NCBI GenBank assembly: GCA_029207755.1
Contig: JARCOQ010000006.1
Coordinates: forward strand, 70,034,093-70,098,092
Source: Chamaea fasciata
Taxonomy: Eukaryota; Chordata; Aves; Passeriformes; Sylviidae
Direction of reading: 5' to 3'
DNA: 64,000 bases
Below are positions 46,404 through 60,088 of this stretch, piece by piece. How positions within the stretch are numbered: position 1 is the first letter of the stretch; the number at the start of each line of letters is the position of its first letter. The position numbers were made by a program, and so were the translations under genes. The notes under the pieces were generated by a model. It did no database searches. It was given only the letters and a program-made list of their open reading frames with translations, and was not told the origin of the DNA.

Positions 46404-49400
46404 ATGGGCTGGGGGCCGTGGGCGCTGCTGGCGCTGCTGTGCGGGGCGGCGGGGGCGGCGGCCCCCCTGCGCTGCAACGTGAGCCTGGACAGCCCGGCCG
46501 AGCAGCGCTGGCTGCCCGTGCTGCGGCACTTCGAGCCCGCCTTCCTGCGCGCCGCCGTCCGCCGGATCATCGAGTGCGTGCGGCCGGCCGGGCGGGGAGC
46601 GGGGACGAGCGGGCGGCGTGCCAGCCAGGTGTGAGCCGCTGGCCCGCTCCCGGCTAACCCCTCGGGTGTGTCTTGCAGCGAGAGCGTACCGAAATGGGTT
46701 CACCGGGTCGTCCGGCCCATAGCAGCCGAACTGCAGCTTTTCATGCCGCAGCCTTTCGCGGGAGAGGTGGCGGGGATGTGCAAAGCACTGGGAATAAGTC
46801 TCGGAGATGGAATCCTGCTGAACTTCGCCTACGAGTCCACTGCGTAAGTGTCGGATACTTGCGCGGTCTCGTACGGGTGGGCGTAGAGCCTCAGCTGAGC
46901 GTGGGAGAAGGCACGTGGTGACTTGCACTGTTCGTTCTGAGACCACTTCACCTGTTCAGCCGGAGGGTTTCATTCTCTTTTGGCAGATTGAATGCCGAAT
47001 GGAACCAGAAACGGTACAAGTAATATTTATCTGGCATGGTTTGGTGTATGGATGTATATATAAATGTATTAAAATCCAAACATCATTTTTGCTGGTAAGG
47101 TATGGCCGTCCAAAAGTAGAGATCATTTACGTTTGAAGATAATGTGATGTTCTCTGTCACTTAAAAATTGCCAAAAAGGAGGCTAGAATAATTAGTTGCT
47201 CTCTCATTTGTCTGAGATAAAGTCACTACTAAACTACTTTCTGGATGAAGGTTCACAATGGCTGCATAATATCACTTCCTGATTTAAACAGTGACTGTAG
47301 TATATTTAAGGCAGCAAACTAAATTTCAGTGAAAAAATACTCGGTATCATTGTCTCTTTTTTTTCCCTAAAAACATGGTGCAGGAGAATAATCAATACTT
47401 GGTGTTGCCTCTGGGGAGCCTAAAATATTTTTCCATGTGCATTTTAGCAAATATCAAGGCATGTTTGCAGTTAAATTATTTTTTTCTTAAGGTGTAGTAC
47501 TCAATTTATTATCTTTTTTTTTTTTAGTAAGGATTAATATTGAATATGAAACATTTAAGTGCTGGCTGTTTCACAGAGAATACTTGCCATACTTCACCCT
47601 GGTGAAGCCCTTGAAATTAAGTTTCTCAGCTTGGATACCAGAAAACCCCCATCAACTGGGAACAGCCTACTTTAGTGAAGAATTTTTTACCTTTATATTT
47701 TTGAGAGGCAGTTATGCATCACTGAAATGACCAACTCAAAACTACAGAGAAAATAAGTTAATTCCCTGCTAATGCAATATACGCCATCAAAAAAACCCAA
47801 AAAAACCCCAAAAAACTGTCCTAATGAAACTGAAGTTGTTACACAAAGAGTTTGAGCACTCTTCCTGTTACCGAGAATAGTCTGTTATTGGAAAGGCTGA
47901 TACTTGAACCAGTGTTTTTCAGTTTCAGTGATGGGACTTAATTTGAATTTACCCACTTGTGATTAAAATTATAAAGACTCCAAATGGAAATGAAATCATC
48001 AGAATTAAATGCAGAAAGTGCGACACTTTATGAATGCTTTCATTTGTCAGCTTTTCATTATGACTTACAAAAGCGAAATGAAATAGTTGTTTTTCCTGAG
48101 TGGAAGTGCAGCTGTCGGCTTGCCCTGTAATTTCTGAGCTGCTGTGCACTGTGGTGTGGTACTGGACTCCTCTTTGTATGGGAACACTAATAAAACACTC
48201 AGCAGAGCATCAGCTCAGTTCCTACTGAGAGGTTGAGCTCCTGCAGCTAGAATATTGCAAGCGGTGCCAGAGCTGCGCCTTCAGTCATTCCTTGCCCTGT
48301 TCTGTTTGCAGGTTCTGTACCAGCATTGTCGCTCAGGATGACAAAGGAAACATTTACCACGGTCGGAACCTGGATTACGATTTTGTCGACATACTGAGCA
48401 AGATCACGCTGGATGTGCAGTTTATAAAGAGTGGACAGGTACGGTCTGGGTTTGGTCTGGCTGCGTGGTGTTCCATGGAAAATGGGACGGCCCTGTTTCT
48501 GCTTAGATGGGGAGGTTAATGTAGGAATGGGGTTCCCGTCCCAAATACACTGGATTGTGAGAGCTGGACAGTTATGCTCCAGGACTGTGGGATGAATGCT
48601 GATTTTCGTTCCTTTCTGGACATCCAGTTCATGGTGATGGACTGGAAAAAGGAGAACGGCTTAATCTAGTATTGAAGGTATTATTTCTAAGAGATGCTGA
48701 AAGAAGGAAATTTCAAGATGCTAAAAAAAGAGAAGAAATATTAGGGAATATGGCAAAGAGATCAGTTTTGGTAGGAACCAATTCTAAGGCTTTTTTTTTT
48801 CTCTTTAGACCTTGTGAATTTCTATGACCAATAAGAGTGTTTTTAGAGAAAGATTTCCAAAAAACAATTAGTTGCTAGTACAGTTTTGTGAGTCTGATTT
48901 TTTTTTTTTTTTAATTGTTCATTAGTCCATTTTGTAAATGGAAAAGTTGCTGATTGTTGCTTGGCAGTTTAACCTGAGCAAAAGTCTTGTAGCTGTTGAT
49001 GATCACAAACCACTGAAATGCTGTGAGTTTGAAGCCTCAGAGTCCCTTTGCAATTTACTCGGCATGCTTTCCTGTAACTGAAGGCACGGTGTGCTCGAGC
49101 AGTGTAGGTATGAAAGCTATAGGAAGAAGTACAAGGCTGCAGGTTCCAACTGTGTTCTGTTCTGGAATGCTCAACTGCTCTCTGTCCTGGTTTCAGGTTG
49201 CGTACCAAGGCACCACATTTCTTGGTTATGTAGGCTTATGGACTGGGCAAAGTCCACACAAGTTCACCATCTCTGGAGATGAACGAGGTAAAGGACGTGT
49301 CTTCCACAGCAGATGTTGTGTGCTGTTTTTGTTGATTGTTGCCTGCCCTGGCCTTTTTCTCTCGGAGGGAACAATGAGGTTAAGGTTACCAGGAAGGATC

Positions 49401-52400
49401 TGAAGTGGAATGCCTTGCCTTGCCCTCAGGGAGTGAAAGCACACATGCCTGGCCATGCTGCTGTGTAGGAGAAGGTATTTGTCAGCAGTGTCACCTGAGC
49501 TGAAAGTGTCAGAGGATGGGGAAAGCCTTGGGAGTGCAGTAAAAGATGTGATCTGGTCAAGAGACACCATTGGAGGTGGCAGAAATGGGGCTGAGATAAG
49601 TCGCAGTATGGACAGCAGAGAAACAGCCCCTTTCCTGGTTCTGCTGTATTCCGTGGTTGTGTGGCCTCATAAGGCAGTTGGAAAGAAAGGAGGGGATGGT
49701 CTAGGGGAAAGGCAGCGGGGCTTGAGGGAATGCCTGGAGACACTGGAAAGGCGGTTGAGCAAGATCAGTAGCAGAGCAGAGTTGAGAGATGTCGCTACTG
49801 AGGAGCTTGTGGCAGTGGGGAAGGTCACTGCCTTGTTCATCAAGACTTCAGTTTCTCAAGTAATGACCGTTACATCCAAGCTTGGGAAGTTGCCTCCTCC
49901 ATTTCTTGCCCCTTCATTCCTTTTAAGAAGCTGATCCTGTGTTGTTTTTCATTAGGTGAATGTTAGAACTGGCAATAATGTATTCAATAATGTATCCGAT
50001 CATGTATAGAGCCAACATCTAAAACGTTTATTTTTCCCTTGTGCTGGTGATAAGCATTTTTCTTTTTAATCTTGAACAATCTGTTCTTCAACTCTTTAGC
50101 CATGCAAACAATATTCACGGTATGTGTTCCACCTGTACATTACCTCTGAGTAGGCATTCCGCTGTGGAGCACTTGCACCTCTTGCTTCCTGTTTGCTTTG
50201 TTAATGCTGCCTTGTTGGATTCACGAAATTCTTTCTGTAGTTCACACGCTCAGCGCTTCTGATTCCAGAGTGGTTAGTCCTTTCAAAAGTGCAGTGTCCT
50301 GGGCTGATACTTACTGCGGCAAACAGCTTTTAGCTCAGCTTAAAGGAAAGCGTTAAGTGTTTATTGAGTCTGTTGAAAGGCCTGATGGAGGAAATCTTGT
50401 GTACCAAAGTCCTGTGTCTCTCACATCCTGTGCTCACTCCACACATGCTGCGGTCCTGTCCCGGGGCTGCTGCTGACTGCTTGCTGGCTTATCTGAAGTG
50501 AAAGCTGTTTTCAGTTCATTCCAACTGAACGACAAATTGAGGGAAATGAGCATGTGAACTATGGCTAGGAAGCAGGATGATTAAATCAGGGTCAGGGTCT
50601 GTCAAGTGACAAGCAGACTGATTTTTTTTTTTTGGTACCTTGCAAAGTGGGAGTGTTTAAATAGTAACAAACTTGGCCTTCTGCTTTTTGCACTTTGCTT
50701 ATTTTTCTCAGTAACACAAACACTATCACTACCTCTTTTTTAGCAGTTTTACTATTTCTGTGGATTTATTCCTGTTTTAATATTCCCATAAGAGGAGTAA
50801 TGAGGAGATTATTTTCACTCCTGTCACGACAGGTCTGAGATGCTTTCTGGAAAGCAGGGGTGTTAATCCAGCTGCTGTGGCTGACTGTCAGTTGGAATTA
50901 TGTTGTCTATACATATTTAACCTGAAGGTTGTGCTCCTTGTTGGCATTTCTCCCATAAAGTGTTGACATTTTGTACTGATTGGCACCTACCCTCTCTCAC
51001 TGTATATAAATTAAATGTAATTTTTTTTTTCTCCCCAGATGGTGGCAGATGGTGGGAAAACGCTATAGCTGCTTTCCTCAATAGGAATTACCCTGTCAGC
51101 TGGCTTGTGCGAGATGTAAGTGCACTGAGTTGTTCTTACTTTTCACAGTTGTGCCACGTTTGTCCTTAAAAATCTAGTAAATTAGAATCAGTGGCACAGA
51201 AGGCTTAGCAACTTGATAAGCAAATGAATTTCTCAGGAGAAACTAAGTGTGGACCCTGTATTCAGTCATGAGGAAATTCTGGTCCTTTTGGAGAGCAGCC
51301 TCCAGTGCCAAAGGTCCTGGAGAAGCTGTGCCAAGACTTGTGTCCTAGGGAGTATTTCAGCTAGCTGCAACTTGTGTCGTAACCAGTTAAGACAGCTGTA
51401 CTCCTAGATAGTGAATACCTGTGCCAGGGCTTATTTTATACTATTTGTTATGCTGCCATACTAATAATATTTTCAAGTAGCGCTCCAGGGTCAATTACCA
51501 TTTTCAGAAAAGCTGGACCTTTGTTCTTTGGAAGATGTCCCAGTGCTCGTTTTTGTGCTTAACCTCACTGCCATCTCCTTTCTGTGTTAGACTCTGAGTG
51601 AAGCAGAGGACTTTCAGTCCGCTGTTCTCAGGCTGGCTGGCATTCCCATTATTGCGGAAGTCTACTACATTGTGGGAGGCGTCTCACCCAAAGAAGGCAT
51701 GGTCATAACAAGGAATAGAAGAGGGCCAGCAGACCTCTGGCCTCTCGATCCCTTAGGTGGAGCGTAAGTAGGAAAAAACCGCTTCGTTTTGGCTTCTCAC
51801 ATTCCCTTCTGAGTGATTGGCCTAGTGGCACAACTTCCTTGGGAGATTTGGGGCACCTCTCGGTCGCGGTTACAGCAGGAGATCAGAGGTCACCCACCCA
51901 TCCATTCCTGTGTTCCATAGCTGACGGTAAAGGCTGTTACATCCACCAGCACGGGGCCCTTGCGGAGGGCGCAAGGGAGTTGCCTTTCAAGGGAGTTCTT
52001 TCCTTTTGGCAGTACAGGGATCCTGATTGTTGGACTCGATGCATTACCTACTGATTCACCTTTGGTTTGCTTGTGTGCTTGTTGCAGGTGGTTTCGTGTG
52101 GAGACAAACTATGATCATTGGACTACCCCTCCTCCTTTTGATGATCGCAGGTAGATTGATTGGGAGCTCTGTGGGGAGAGAACACCTGTTTCAAAAGTGG
52201 TTAGAGGTACGGGCAGGTGTTTTCTCCTTGAGCAGGCAGCTCATTCAGTTCCTGTAACGCCACTCTGAGGGGAATACATACAGGCTAGACCAATATTCAC
52301 AGATGCCAGAGGAAAGTGATTAGCATAAATAATGAGAAATTGCAAAGATAATGCACGGGGCAAAAACTTGCTCGGAAAGCAAATTTTAGTAGAAGGTAAC

Positions 52401-54225
52401 TGGCTTAGATTGACAGTGCCAAAGTATTGGGTGGCACTAGGAAGGTGCTTACATGGGATTTTTAGGCTGTGTAGTGTGCAAAAAGGGATTGGCAGGTTCC
52501 TTCTTGGTATGTACTCAATGGAGTAGTAACAGGAACTGCAATACTGTGAGATGAGATCCAGTCACACAATGCGGGGTTATTTTAGACCAAAGCAGGCATT
52601 TCAGTGTCAAGGCCTTTAGTAAGAAGGTGTTTATGTTGGTACTTTGTAGCCTTTGAAACAGGCAAGTGTGTTTAATAGATTATGTGTTGCTTTCCCACAG
52701 AACTGCAGCCATCAAAGCTCTCAATGCTACTGGACAGCACAACATCAACCTTGATACACTCTTTAAGGTATTTCTCAAATTCTGCATTGTGAGTTGCTCT
52801 TCACGTTCTTTGACAAAGCAGAAGTGTTCTTTTATCAGGGATGTAAAAGCTGTGCTTTATTGTGGGGAACAAGGTTTACTTGCTGCACAGCTGTCTCTAG
52901 GGGAGTTGAAAACTGAAAGTTGTTCAAAATGCTTCTGGACTCCTATTTAGGGATTTTATAACAGTTGACAAATTCAGTTGGAATGGGCAGGAGGTGAATC
53001 CCATCATCTTTGTGCAGTTTCTTATTTGAAGCGCAGGCACTTAGTGTTAGACATGGTGAGCTTGGGGAATTGGAATGTCTTTGAAAGTACTTCTGTAAAA
53101 TGGTCTGATGTTTAAAAAAGGGGAGAAGTCCTTGACTTTCTATTATTCCTTTCATAACTTCATCCCGCTGCTGTTTCTTAATAGCCACTTATTTCCCTCT
53201 TTATCCACCCAAATGACAATTCTTCAAACTCTCTGTACAGGTGTTGTCAGTGAAGCCAGTCTTAAACAAGTAAGTATTAGATTGAGAGACGTTGATCTGT
53301 GCGTCCTGCTGTGCCTCAGACCACTTGAAAGTACACCACCAACTTCCTTAGGATCTTCCTTATGTGTCTGAATATTGTGGTTTCCCAGCTTAGGTTTTGG
53401 CTTGTGCTCATGACCCTCTATTTCCACTTTCACAACACCATTCCTTTTGCATGTATCACTTCTGTTAGGGAACTGCACCTGTTTGGGCTCAGTCTGGTAG
53501 TGGGAAATTGCTTTGGAGTAGTGAAACTAATGACTCCTTTGGAGGAGCAGCTGAAGGTCACACTGACTCCTTTGCCCACTTTTGGAACCTTTGGCTTGGT
53601 GTTAACACTGACAGTAGCTTTTTCTGCGTGTTCCGATATAGCTCTGATTTGTGTAATAAAGCAAGTGGGATAAAGCTTTTAGTTATCATTTATTGGGTTT
53701 CCAAGAGATGTATTTCAGTACACCATTCTTCTCTGCTGTTCTGGAAACTGAACTTTTGCAGGTTACCATGTTATGGTTTACTTTTACATGGAGCTTGGTA
53801 TATTCTCTGCATCAGTCATTGTCATTGGAGCTTGGCAATGGCTTCCTTTACCTCTCCTCTGCCTTGTCACTGTGAGGAGATGGGGAAAGGAAAAGGTTCA
53901 CCTCAGCTGTGACATAGATGCAGTACCAATTGCTTAGTACAGTCCCCCTGTTGTGCTGTGTGGGGGAAAGAACACTAAAAATCAGTGCAAACAGTCTTTA
54001 ATTTGATCAGTCTCCTTTCCTAATCCTTCTGTACCTAAGCAGAATATTTGTTTCCACAAAGATTTGTCCTGCTGCTTTGCTAGCTAGATAAATTCCCTTT
54101 CCTGCCTTTGGAATGTCACTCACTCACTCTGTTGCTCTTTCCCTGCCAGTAACACAGTGTACACCACAGTCATGAGTGCTGCACTTCCAGATCGGTACCA
54201 GACATGGATGAGAACTGAGGAGTGA
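46404..54225 (+). CDS. NAAA: NAAA, N-acylethanolamine acid amidase
   Basis: NAAA is a lysosomal Ntn-type cysteine hydrolase that cleaves palmitoylethanolamide and related N-acylethanolamines at acid pH (family knowledge). The ten coding exons are 46404-46573, 46679-46843, 48312-48438, 49197-49287, 51039-51115, 51591-51763, 52088-52150, 52701-52767, 53241-53269 and 54150-54225, giving 345 residues (human 359). Residues 1-20 form a signal peptide. NVSLDS (residues 25-30) and [10 protein letters not shown] open the alpha part. Autocleavage is expected before Cys114 in [10 protein letters not shown]. The catalytic partners Arg130 and Asp133 sit in HGRNLDY, at the same offsets from the nucleophile as in human. 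Further landmarks are [52 protein letters not shown] and [13 protein letters not shown]. All expected catalytic residues are present, so the enzyme should be active. Exon 9 is only 29 bases. Confidence 0.97.
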
Positions 54226-54728
54226 AGAGGTGGAAGAGGCAGAGGTGTAAGTGGCATCTGTACTTACACAACCATTTCAGCTGCAGAGTCACTGAGGGAC
54301 AAAGTATTGCAGTGGCACTCTGGTGACCCAGTCTGAATTCCTGATTCTGCTTGTTTATTGCCCTTGGATAAATACCTTTCTGTAGTAATGCACTCCCACA
54401 CCCAAGCAGGTGTTTCTGTATAAGGGAAAGAGTTTCAGTTTACCTTTGAACTTACAAGGAAAATGGACTAGACTCTTCTGTGATACTCTCACTGTGGTTG
54501 GTCCAGTGCCAACACAGGGGCACTGGCTGGACTTTAGAAATGTCTCTCAACATCTGTAGCTGCTTCCTCTGGCAACAAGTCAAGTTATCCCTCCTAAATC
54601 GTTAAGTATTTATAAAGGTGCACAAAAGAGCTCAAGGGCTTTTCAAGGTGTCGGAGCAAGGTGTCTGAGGCTTCTCTGACACCTGTGCTCGGCTTTTCCT
54701 TCTGTACTGTTTGCTATTTTTGTTTTTT

Positions 54729-54734
54729 ATTAAA
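54729..54734 (+). terminator. NAAA: Candidate NAAA polyadenylation signal
   Basis: ATTAAA lies about 500 bases after the NAAA stop. Canonical AATAAA hexamers also occur farther on, near 55671, 55763 and 55812, so longer 3' UTRs are possible. Confidence 0.4.
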
Positions 54735-57700
54735 ACCTTTATTTTACGAAACACACTTGAAAGGCCGTCTCACCACATTATTTTAAGCCATTTTCTGTAA
54801 GGTGCTGGACCCCCTCAGAGGTATCGAACCCTCGCAGGGCTAATTCCACCTGGCTCTTTGAGAAATACAATACTTTCCCTTGTTGTTTTAGAGGGAGTTA
54901 AATAATGACTCTCCTCACGAAACTCTTGGAGATGATCTTAGAGTTTTGATCAGAAAGGAAGGGATGGATGTTGCAACCTAAAGGTGGAGGTTCCCTCTGG
55001 GAATGTTTTGGCTATTTTTACCACTCCCCACTATGGCACTTGCTTGTCTCCGGGTGGATGATAACAGGAAGCCCTGCCAGAGGGAACCGAATTCCATCAG
55101 GAGGGAGTGGTGCACTTAGCACCAAGAAAAAATCAAGCTTTGTTGGGTAATGGCTGCTCACCAATGACTGCACGTGAGCAGCATCCTTTGGGGGCTTTGT
55201 CCTGTGAATGTGCAGAATAAGTCCACGTTCTTGAGCTCAGAAGATGCCTCATGGGGCAGCTTCAGAGAGATATTATGAGAACTTCTAAGCCAAGAAACTG
55301 GTTGCATGGCCTTGGCAAGAGCACAAGAAGTTGTATTACAATTGAAAGCTTTTTAAAAAATATCATTGCTATTATATTTGTAGCAGTTCTGTCAGATCTG
55401 ATTTTAGCAAGAGTAATTCTTTCTAGAGATTGTGTAGAACTTGTTTTTCACTTAACTCTGGACAAACCTGTGCTCTCTTGCCTATTTTTCTAGTTCAACT
55501 GAGTGAGAAGCTGAAGCTGTGCAAGACTACCATACGCTTTTAAAAGCACTCCTGGGAGCAATACAGTAACTTTGGTTCACGAATGATGTGAACCATTCAG
55601 GAAACAGTGTTTTGTTGACTCTTTGAAGTATTGCAGGTGATCCTGTTAATGGAAGTTTGAAATTTCTTGTAATAAATTGATGCTCTAGTGATGTGGATGG
55701 TAAAAATGGCTTGTATTATTTTTGGTAGGAGTTGTGCAACTGCAGTGTACTTCTGTGCTGTCTAATAAATACATTTTGTAATTTACATAGCCTGTATGTC
55801 TGAAATAATTGAATAAAAATATTCAGCTGATAGCTTGTGGGGTTACTTCTATGTCATCATCCTTTTCCCTCATCTGTGAGGAGTTGTTGATCCTGGGCCT
55901 AGCAGGGGCAGGTGCAGCAGTCAGCAGCATGCACAGCTATAGACTACAGGTATTTTATTTATCAGAAATCAGGAGCTGTTTCAGGAATTGTGGTAATGCA
56001 CTTTTCTCCTTGGTAGATGAGAGGAGGTTATGTTGGGTAGCAGTGAGGTTAAAAAACGATTGTGTTTGTTTTTGTGCATTCAGATCAAGTTACCTGCAGT
56101 AAAAGTTAACGTCTTGTCTTACAGTGCAGAGCAGTGGGGTTTTTGTCAGGTTGTGCTGTCACTGCATATTGAGTTTAGACACTTAAGTGTACTCCAGAAA
56201 TACTGAGGGATTTGAAGAGTCAAGACCAGTGGATACCTTCCGGTAAAGCCGGAAAGAGCCCTTCTTCACTGGATAAAATGTCACCTGTGTGAAGGTGACA
56301 GAGCACAGCTTCCAGATCCGTGCCGTGCTGGCTGTGGTGAGTATGCACTGGTTATGCAAACAGCTCTGAGAGCACCTTCTGGACCTGAGGGCCCTTTATC
56401 TCCTTGTGCTGAGTCTCATAACCTACTTCCCTGCATCCTCTCCTGCTGCCTGCAAGCTTTGCCTTGACCCAATTTAGACAGCAACCTACAGCAGCCAGAT
56501 GATAAATTTGAAGAAGATTTCCTGAAGGAATATTTTAAAATGTTTTCACTGCCTTTGAGATTCCAGAATGCCATTGCTTTAATTCGCAGAGTGGGCACTG
56601 ATTTGTGATCCCACCGGGTTTTCTTTAAATAACAGCCACCCACAGCTACAGGATCCTTACAGGTGTGGCTTTGTGTAGTCATCCTGACCTCTGCAGCATT
56701 AGCCGATTATCCTCTGGCCGGGGTGTGCCCAGATGCTCTGGTATATCAATTTGGCCAAATGTATTTGCTTCAATATGTACAAACAATCGGGAATGTGTAA
56801 GTTGTTAGTATCTATGAATATTCAGGAAACAATTTGCTTCCACTGTTGTGTTTGTGGTTTGGCAGCTGTTTGGGGTTATGAAGTTTAGACAAGTGAGGAA
56901 TGTAGGCTTTTTTTTTTTTTCCTTATAAATTACTTCCTTGAAAGCTTTGCATTTTCTGTGGTAACCAACACTCCAAGATGCTGACTGCCAACAAAATAAA
57001 GTCCTTCTCCTACCTTGCATGCTTTTCTGCTCGCCCAAAGGATACAGAACTGCTTGGTCTTAGTTTAACAACAAGCTAAAATATATATATACTGATGAAC
57101 TGGTAAGTGATATAACTTACCACTGAGATAATTTAACTTGTAGTAGCTAAGGTACTTGTGATAAGAACTGAAGTTTGATTAAAGTGGAGATATGCGATTG
57201 TTTATACTTAAGTAAAATCATCTTAATGCTGGAAAGATTAAATTTTGCAGTGATTGGTTTTTTTGATAGGTTTGGATTTTTGTGGGAATTTTTGCCAAGA
57301 AAGACTGCACCATAACATCCTGAAGGTATTTCTCTAGCCTGCTATTCTGACTTTATCATCATTGCTTTTTTAAAAAAGGAGGATCATTTATAGTTATTTG
57401 AATAGCTTACTGATCACATTTCTGTTTGAGATTTCATCTGCTTTCTGTGTACACTTTTTAAAGACTGGAAAAAAACAGTGATTTTCCTGCTTTCTCAAGC
57501 CCTGGAATTATGAAGTAATAAAATGAGGTAACTTATCCTTGCTTTTTTCACATCCCTTCCATTCTGCGCTAGGGATTTCTTAACTACAAAGCTCCATTTC
57601 AGCCCAACGCAAATAAGGGGTGAAACCTTGAATTATTTTTCCTCCAGAGGTTTGCATTTAGCAGAGGGCAGCTCGAAAGCGTGTAAGAGCTGACTCCTAG

Positions 57701-57735
57701 GATGAGAGAGGCCAACACGCTGTATTTCTCATTCA

Positions 57736-57759
57736 TAATCCCTTGAGTAATCCTAATCC
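57736..57759 (+). promoter_or_regulatory. Triple TAATCC cluster (CRX/OTX-type), possible PPEF2 enhancer
   Basis: TAATCC occurs at 57736-57741, 57748-57753 and 57754-57759, three copies on one strand within 24 bases. TAATCC is the preferred site of K50 homeodomain factors such as CRX and OTX2 (established knowledge). The cluster lies 2.3 kb upstream of PPEF2, a photoreceptor-type gene. The function is inferred from motif and position. Confidence 0.35.
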
Positions 57760-58902
57760 AGTTGAGATCTGTAGCCTTTATTAAGCATCACATGGTAGAG
57801 GATTCTTAAGGCTGCTCATAACTGGGCAGTAAATAAATCAAAGTGTCTGCACCAGTTCTGGGTTGCACGTGCACAGAGATTTGGCCTGTCGTGCTGCCTG
57901 CCCAAGGGAACACCTTACTTTATTATTTGCATTCTGAGGAGGAGATTTTGCATCTGTAACTAAACAAATAGCATCAGAAATCATCGATCATTTGGGTACT
58001 GAATACAACCAAAATTTATCAAGTGGGGAGCTTCAGTTGTGCTTATCTCAACAAATCCATAAATTAGGTCCTGGCAAGGTAAGTTGCATTTTTCTTTTTA
58101 ATTCTTTGCAGTAGGGTTTTGTGTTTAGAAATAGCTTAAAGTTTGAGGCAAAATATCCTTTTTGTATGCCAAGGTGTATAAAACTGCGTTTGAGGGTTTT
58201 GTATCTGTAATTCCCCTTTCTGGCACTGCAGAAACACGTGGGGGTGTGTTTGGAATACAACATGCTTCACCATCTTGTTTGCAGCTACGAGTGGTGCTGG
58301 GTCTGATGTGCACGTGGGCCATACATAGGTATTTACTCTCAGAGGCAAGGTAGGATCATCACTTTCCCTAGTGCCAGCTAACATCTTTGTCCCTGGGAGA
58401 AGTATTTAAATGTTTTTAAATTAATCTATCGCTCTTAAACTCTTGCCGTTTTCCTTTTAGCAGAACTTAAAATTTGCTTCCCTCCAACATTTCTTTTGGG
58501 TTTTTCCCTAGCAAACTTTCTAGTCTGTTATGTCCTCCTGTTGCCTTCCATATTCTGCTCATCTGTTCCCTCCATTGCTAGAATGTCTATAAAACTGTCA
58601 GGTTAGTGGGCATCCTGTTCATGATACATGAAATTTCACCTTTCCTAGGAGCAGGCTTCACATTGGAGTTATTTCTGGCAGGTCCTGCGGGTTGAGCACC
58701 ACATTCTGCAGAGATCTATGATGTGCGCAAATTCCCAGTGTGTAGGATTTGCTTCAGAATGCTGTCCCTTGCTTTGGTTTTGGAGAAGTTGAGATAATTA
58801 GGCTAAGCCAGGAAATGTACCTAGGCTTTGCTGTTTGTGTTTTGGAGTGATTGGCTCAGGTGGCTTTGTGCAGGGTTTCCTCTCCTGAATTTTATATTTT
58901 AG

Positions 58903-58934
58903 TGTTCAATAACACTAGGTGGTGTTATTGAACA
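58903..58934. repeat. Perfect 13-bp inverted repeat (hairpin)
   Basis: TGTTCAATAACAC at 58903-58915 is followed, after the 6-base spacer TAGGTG, by its exact reverse complement at 58922-58934. It lies 1.15 kb upstream of the PPEF2 start codon. It is too short for a miRNA precursor. It could be a decayed transposon terminal repeat or a cruciform-forming site. Confidence 0.85.
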
Positions 58935-60088
58935 AGTCCTCTGCTTGTGTTTGAAGAGTTGCAAGAACTCCAAGCAGGTGGTACCCTCGAACACATCCTC
59001 AGCAGGCAAAGTACTGAACACCATACTTGAGTGTTTGCCTCAGATTTGTTCTCCATTGTTTTAAAAGTAACCTAGAAGTGTTCCAGTTCCTGGGAAAGGG
59101 GCCAATGCAGAATGAACCATTTATATCATTGCTTCTCTGGAAAGCTAAAACTTGCTGAAATCCTGAGATCTGTGTTAAGTGAAATTTTTGTTCGGATAGG
59201 CCAGATGGGCCTATGCTCAAAAGTCCTGCACTTTTTCCTGAACTCTGATTTCCCTGGTACAGGAGGTTACAAACAAGAGCCGTAACTGGTGAGTTTTGTG
59301 TGCAACAGTCCCTTGGAGTAGTTAATAACCTAAAAAGCCGTCAGAGTGCCTGCATTATTTGAGCACAAAGAAGGCAAAGCACTAGGTAAAACTGGGTGTA
59401 ATTTGGCAGTGATTTCAGGCAATTTGTGACATGGATATGAAATTTAATATTTAATCACAATTGATGGCGTAATATGCTCCCACACTTGAGCAGATGCATG
59501 AGAGGAAGGCAAGCAGTGTTTAACAAAGCTGATTCTTTTCTTCTGATAGCTAATTGTTATTTTAGTCTTACCTTCGTGCTAGCTGTGGTTAGATTAAATA
59601 TCTGGTTTGTGTTCATGCCTCATGAGTTACACTTTACAGGCGACTTACATGAATATTTGTCTGCACTACAGAATATTTGCCTGCACGTACTGCTTCTTAA
59701 TGACTTTTTAATAGTGCTTGGTCAGTATTGAAAAGCTTTCTATATGTTTGCCAAACAGTCACAGTCCCTATTTTTTATGCAAGTAGCTAAAGGTGCTGAA
59801 CTGATTGCTGTTCATAAAGCTCACTTGAAATGTGAAGCAGTGAGACAGAAATCCTCATCTGATTGTTTGGGAGTAGCTGGAGAAACCTGATAATGGAAAA
59901 TGTACTTGGGCACGAGAGAGGCCATCTGATTGTTGATATTAAGTGTTAACATATTTAATTGTAGATTCTTGGCACTGTGGGACGTGTTGCAGCTGTTTTG
60001 ATTCTGACCAAATGGTCTTCCCTGCATGTCCTTTGTGGTTTTGGTGACACTGGGCCAGTCTGCAGCGTCGGAGCATTGGTTGGAGAAC

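Larger units (their letters stand above)
54800..60050. other. NAAA-PPEF2 intergenic / PPEF2 upstream region
   Basis: More than 5 kb separates NAAA from the first PPEF2 coding exon. It contains possible extended NAAA 3' UTR, a short AT dinucleotide run near 57082-57091, the triple TAATCC cluster at 57736-57759 and the 13-bp hairpin at 58903-58934. A non-coding PPEF2 5' exon may be present but cannot be placed. No other gene is recognised. Confidence 0.6.

Noticed and set aside
45816..46946. 376-residue minus-strand open frame opposite NAAA exons 1-2
   Set aside because: It is antisense to conserved NAAA exons and its promoter, with GC-rich chance openness and no recognisable domain.
58903..58934. 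miRNA precursor
   Set aside because: A 13-bp stem with a 6-nt loop is too short, and no longer imperfect stem surrounds it.
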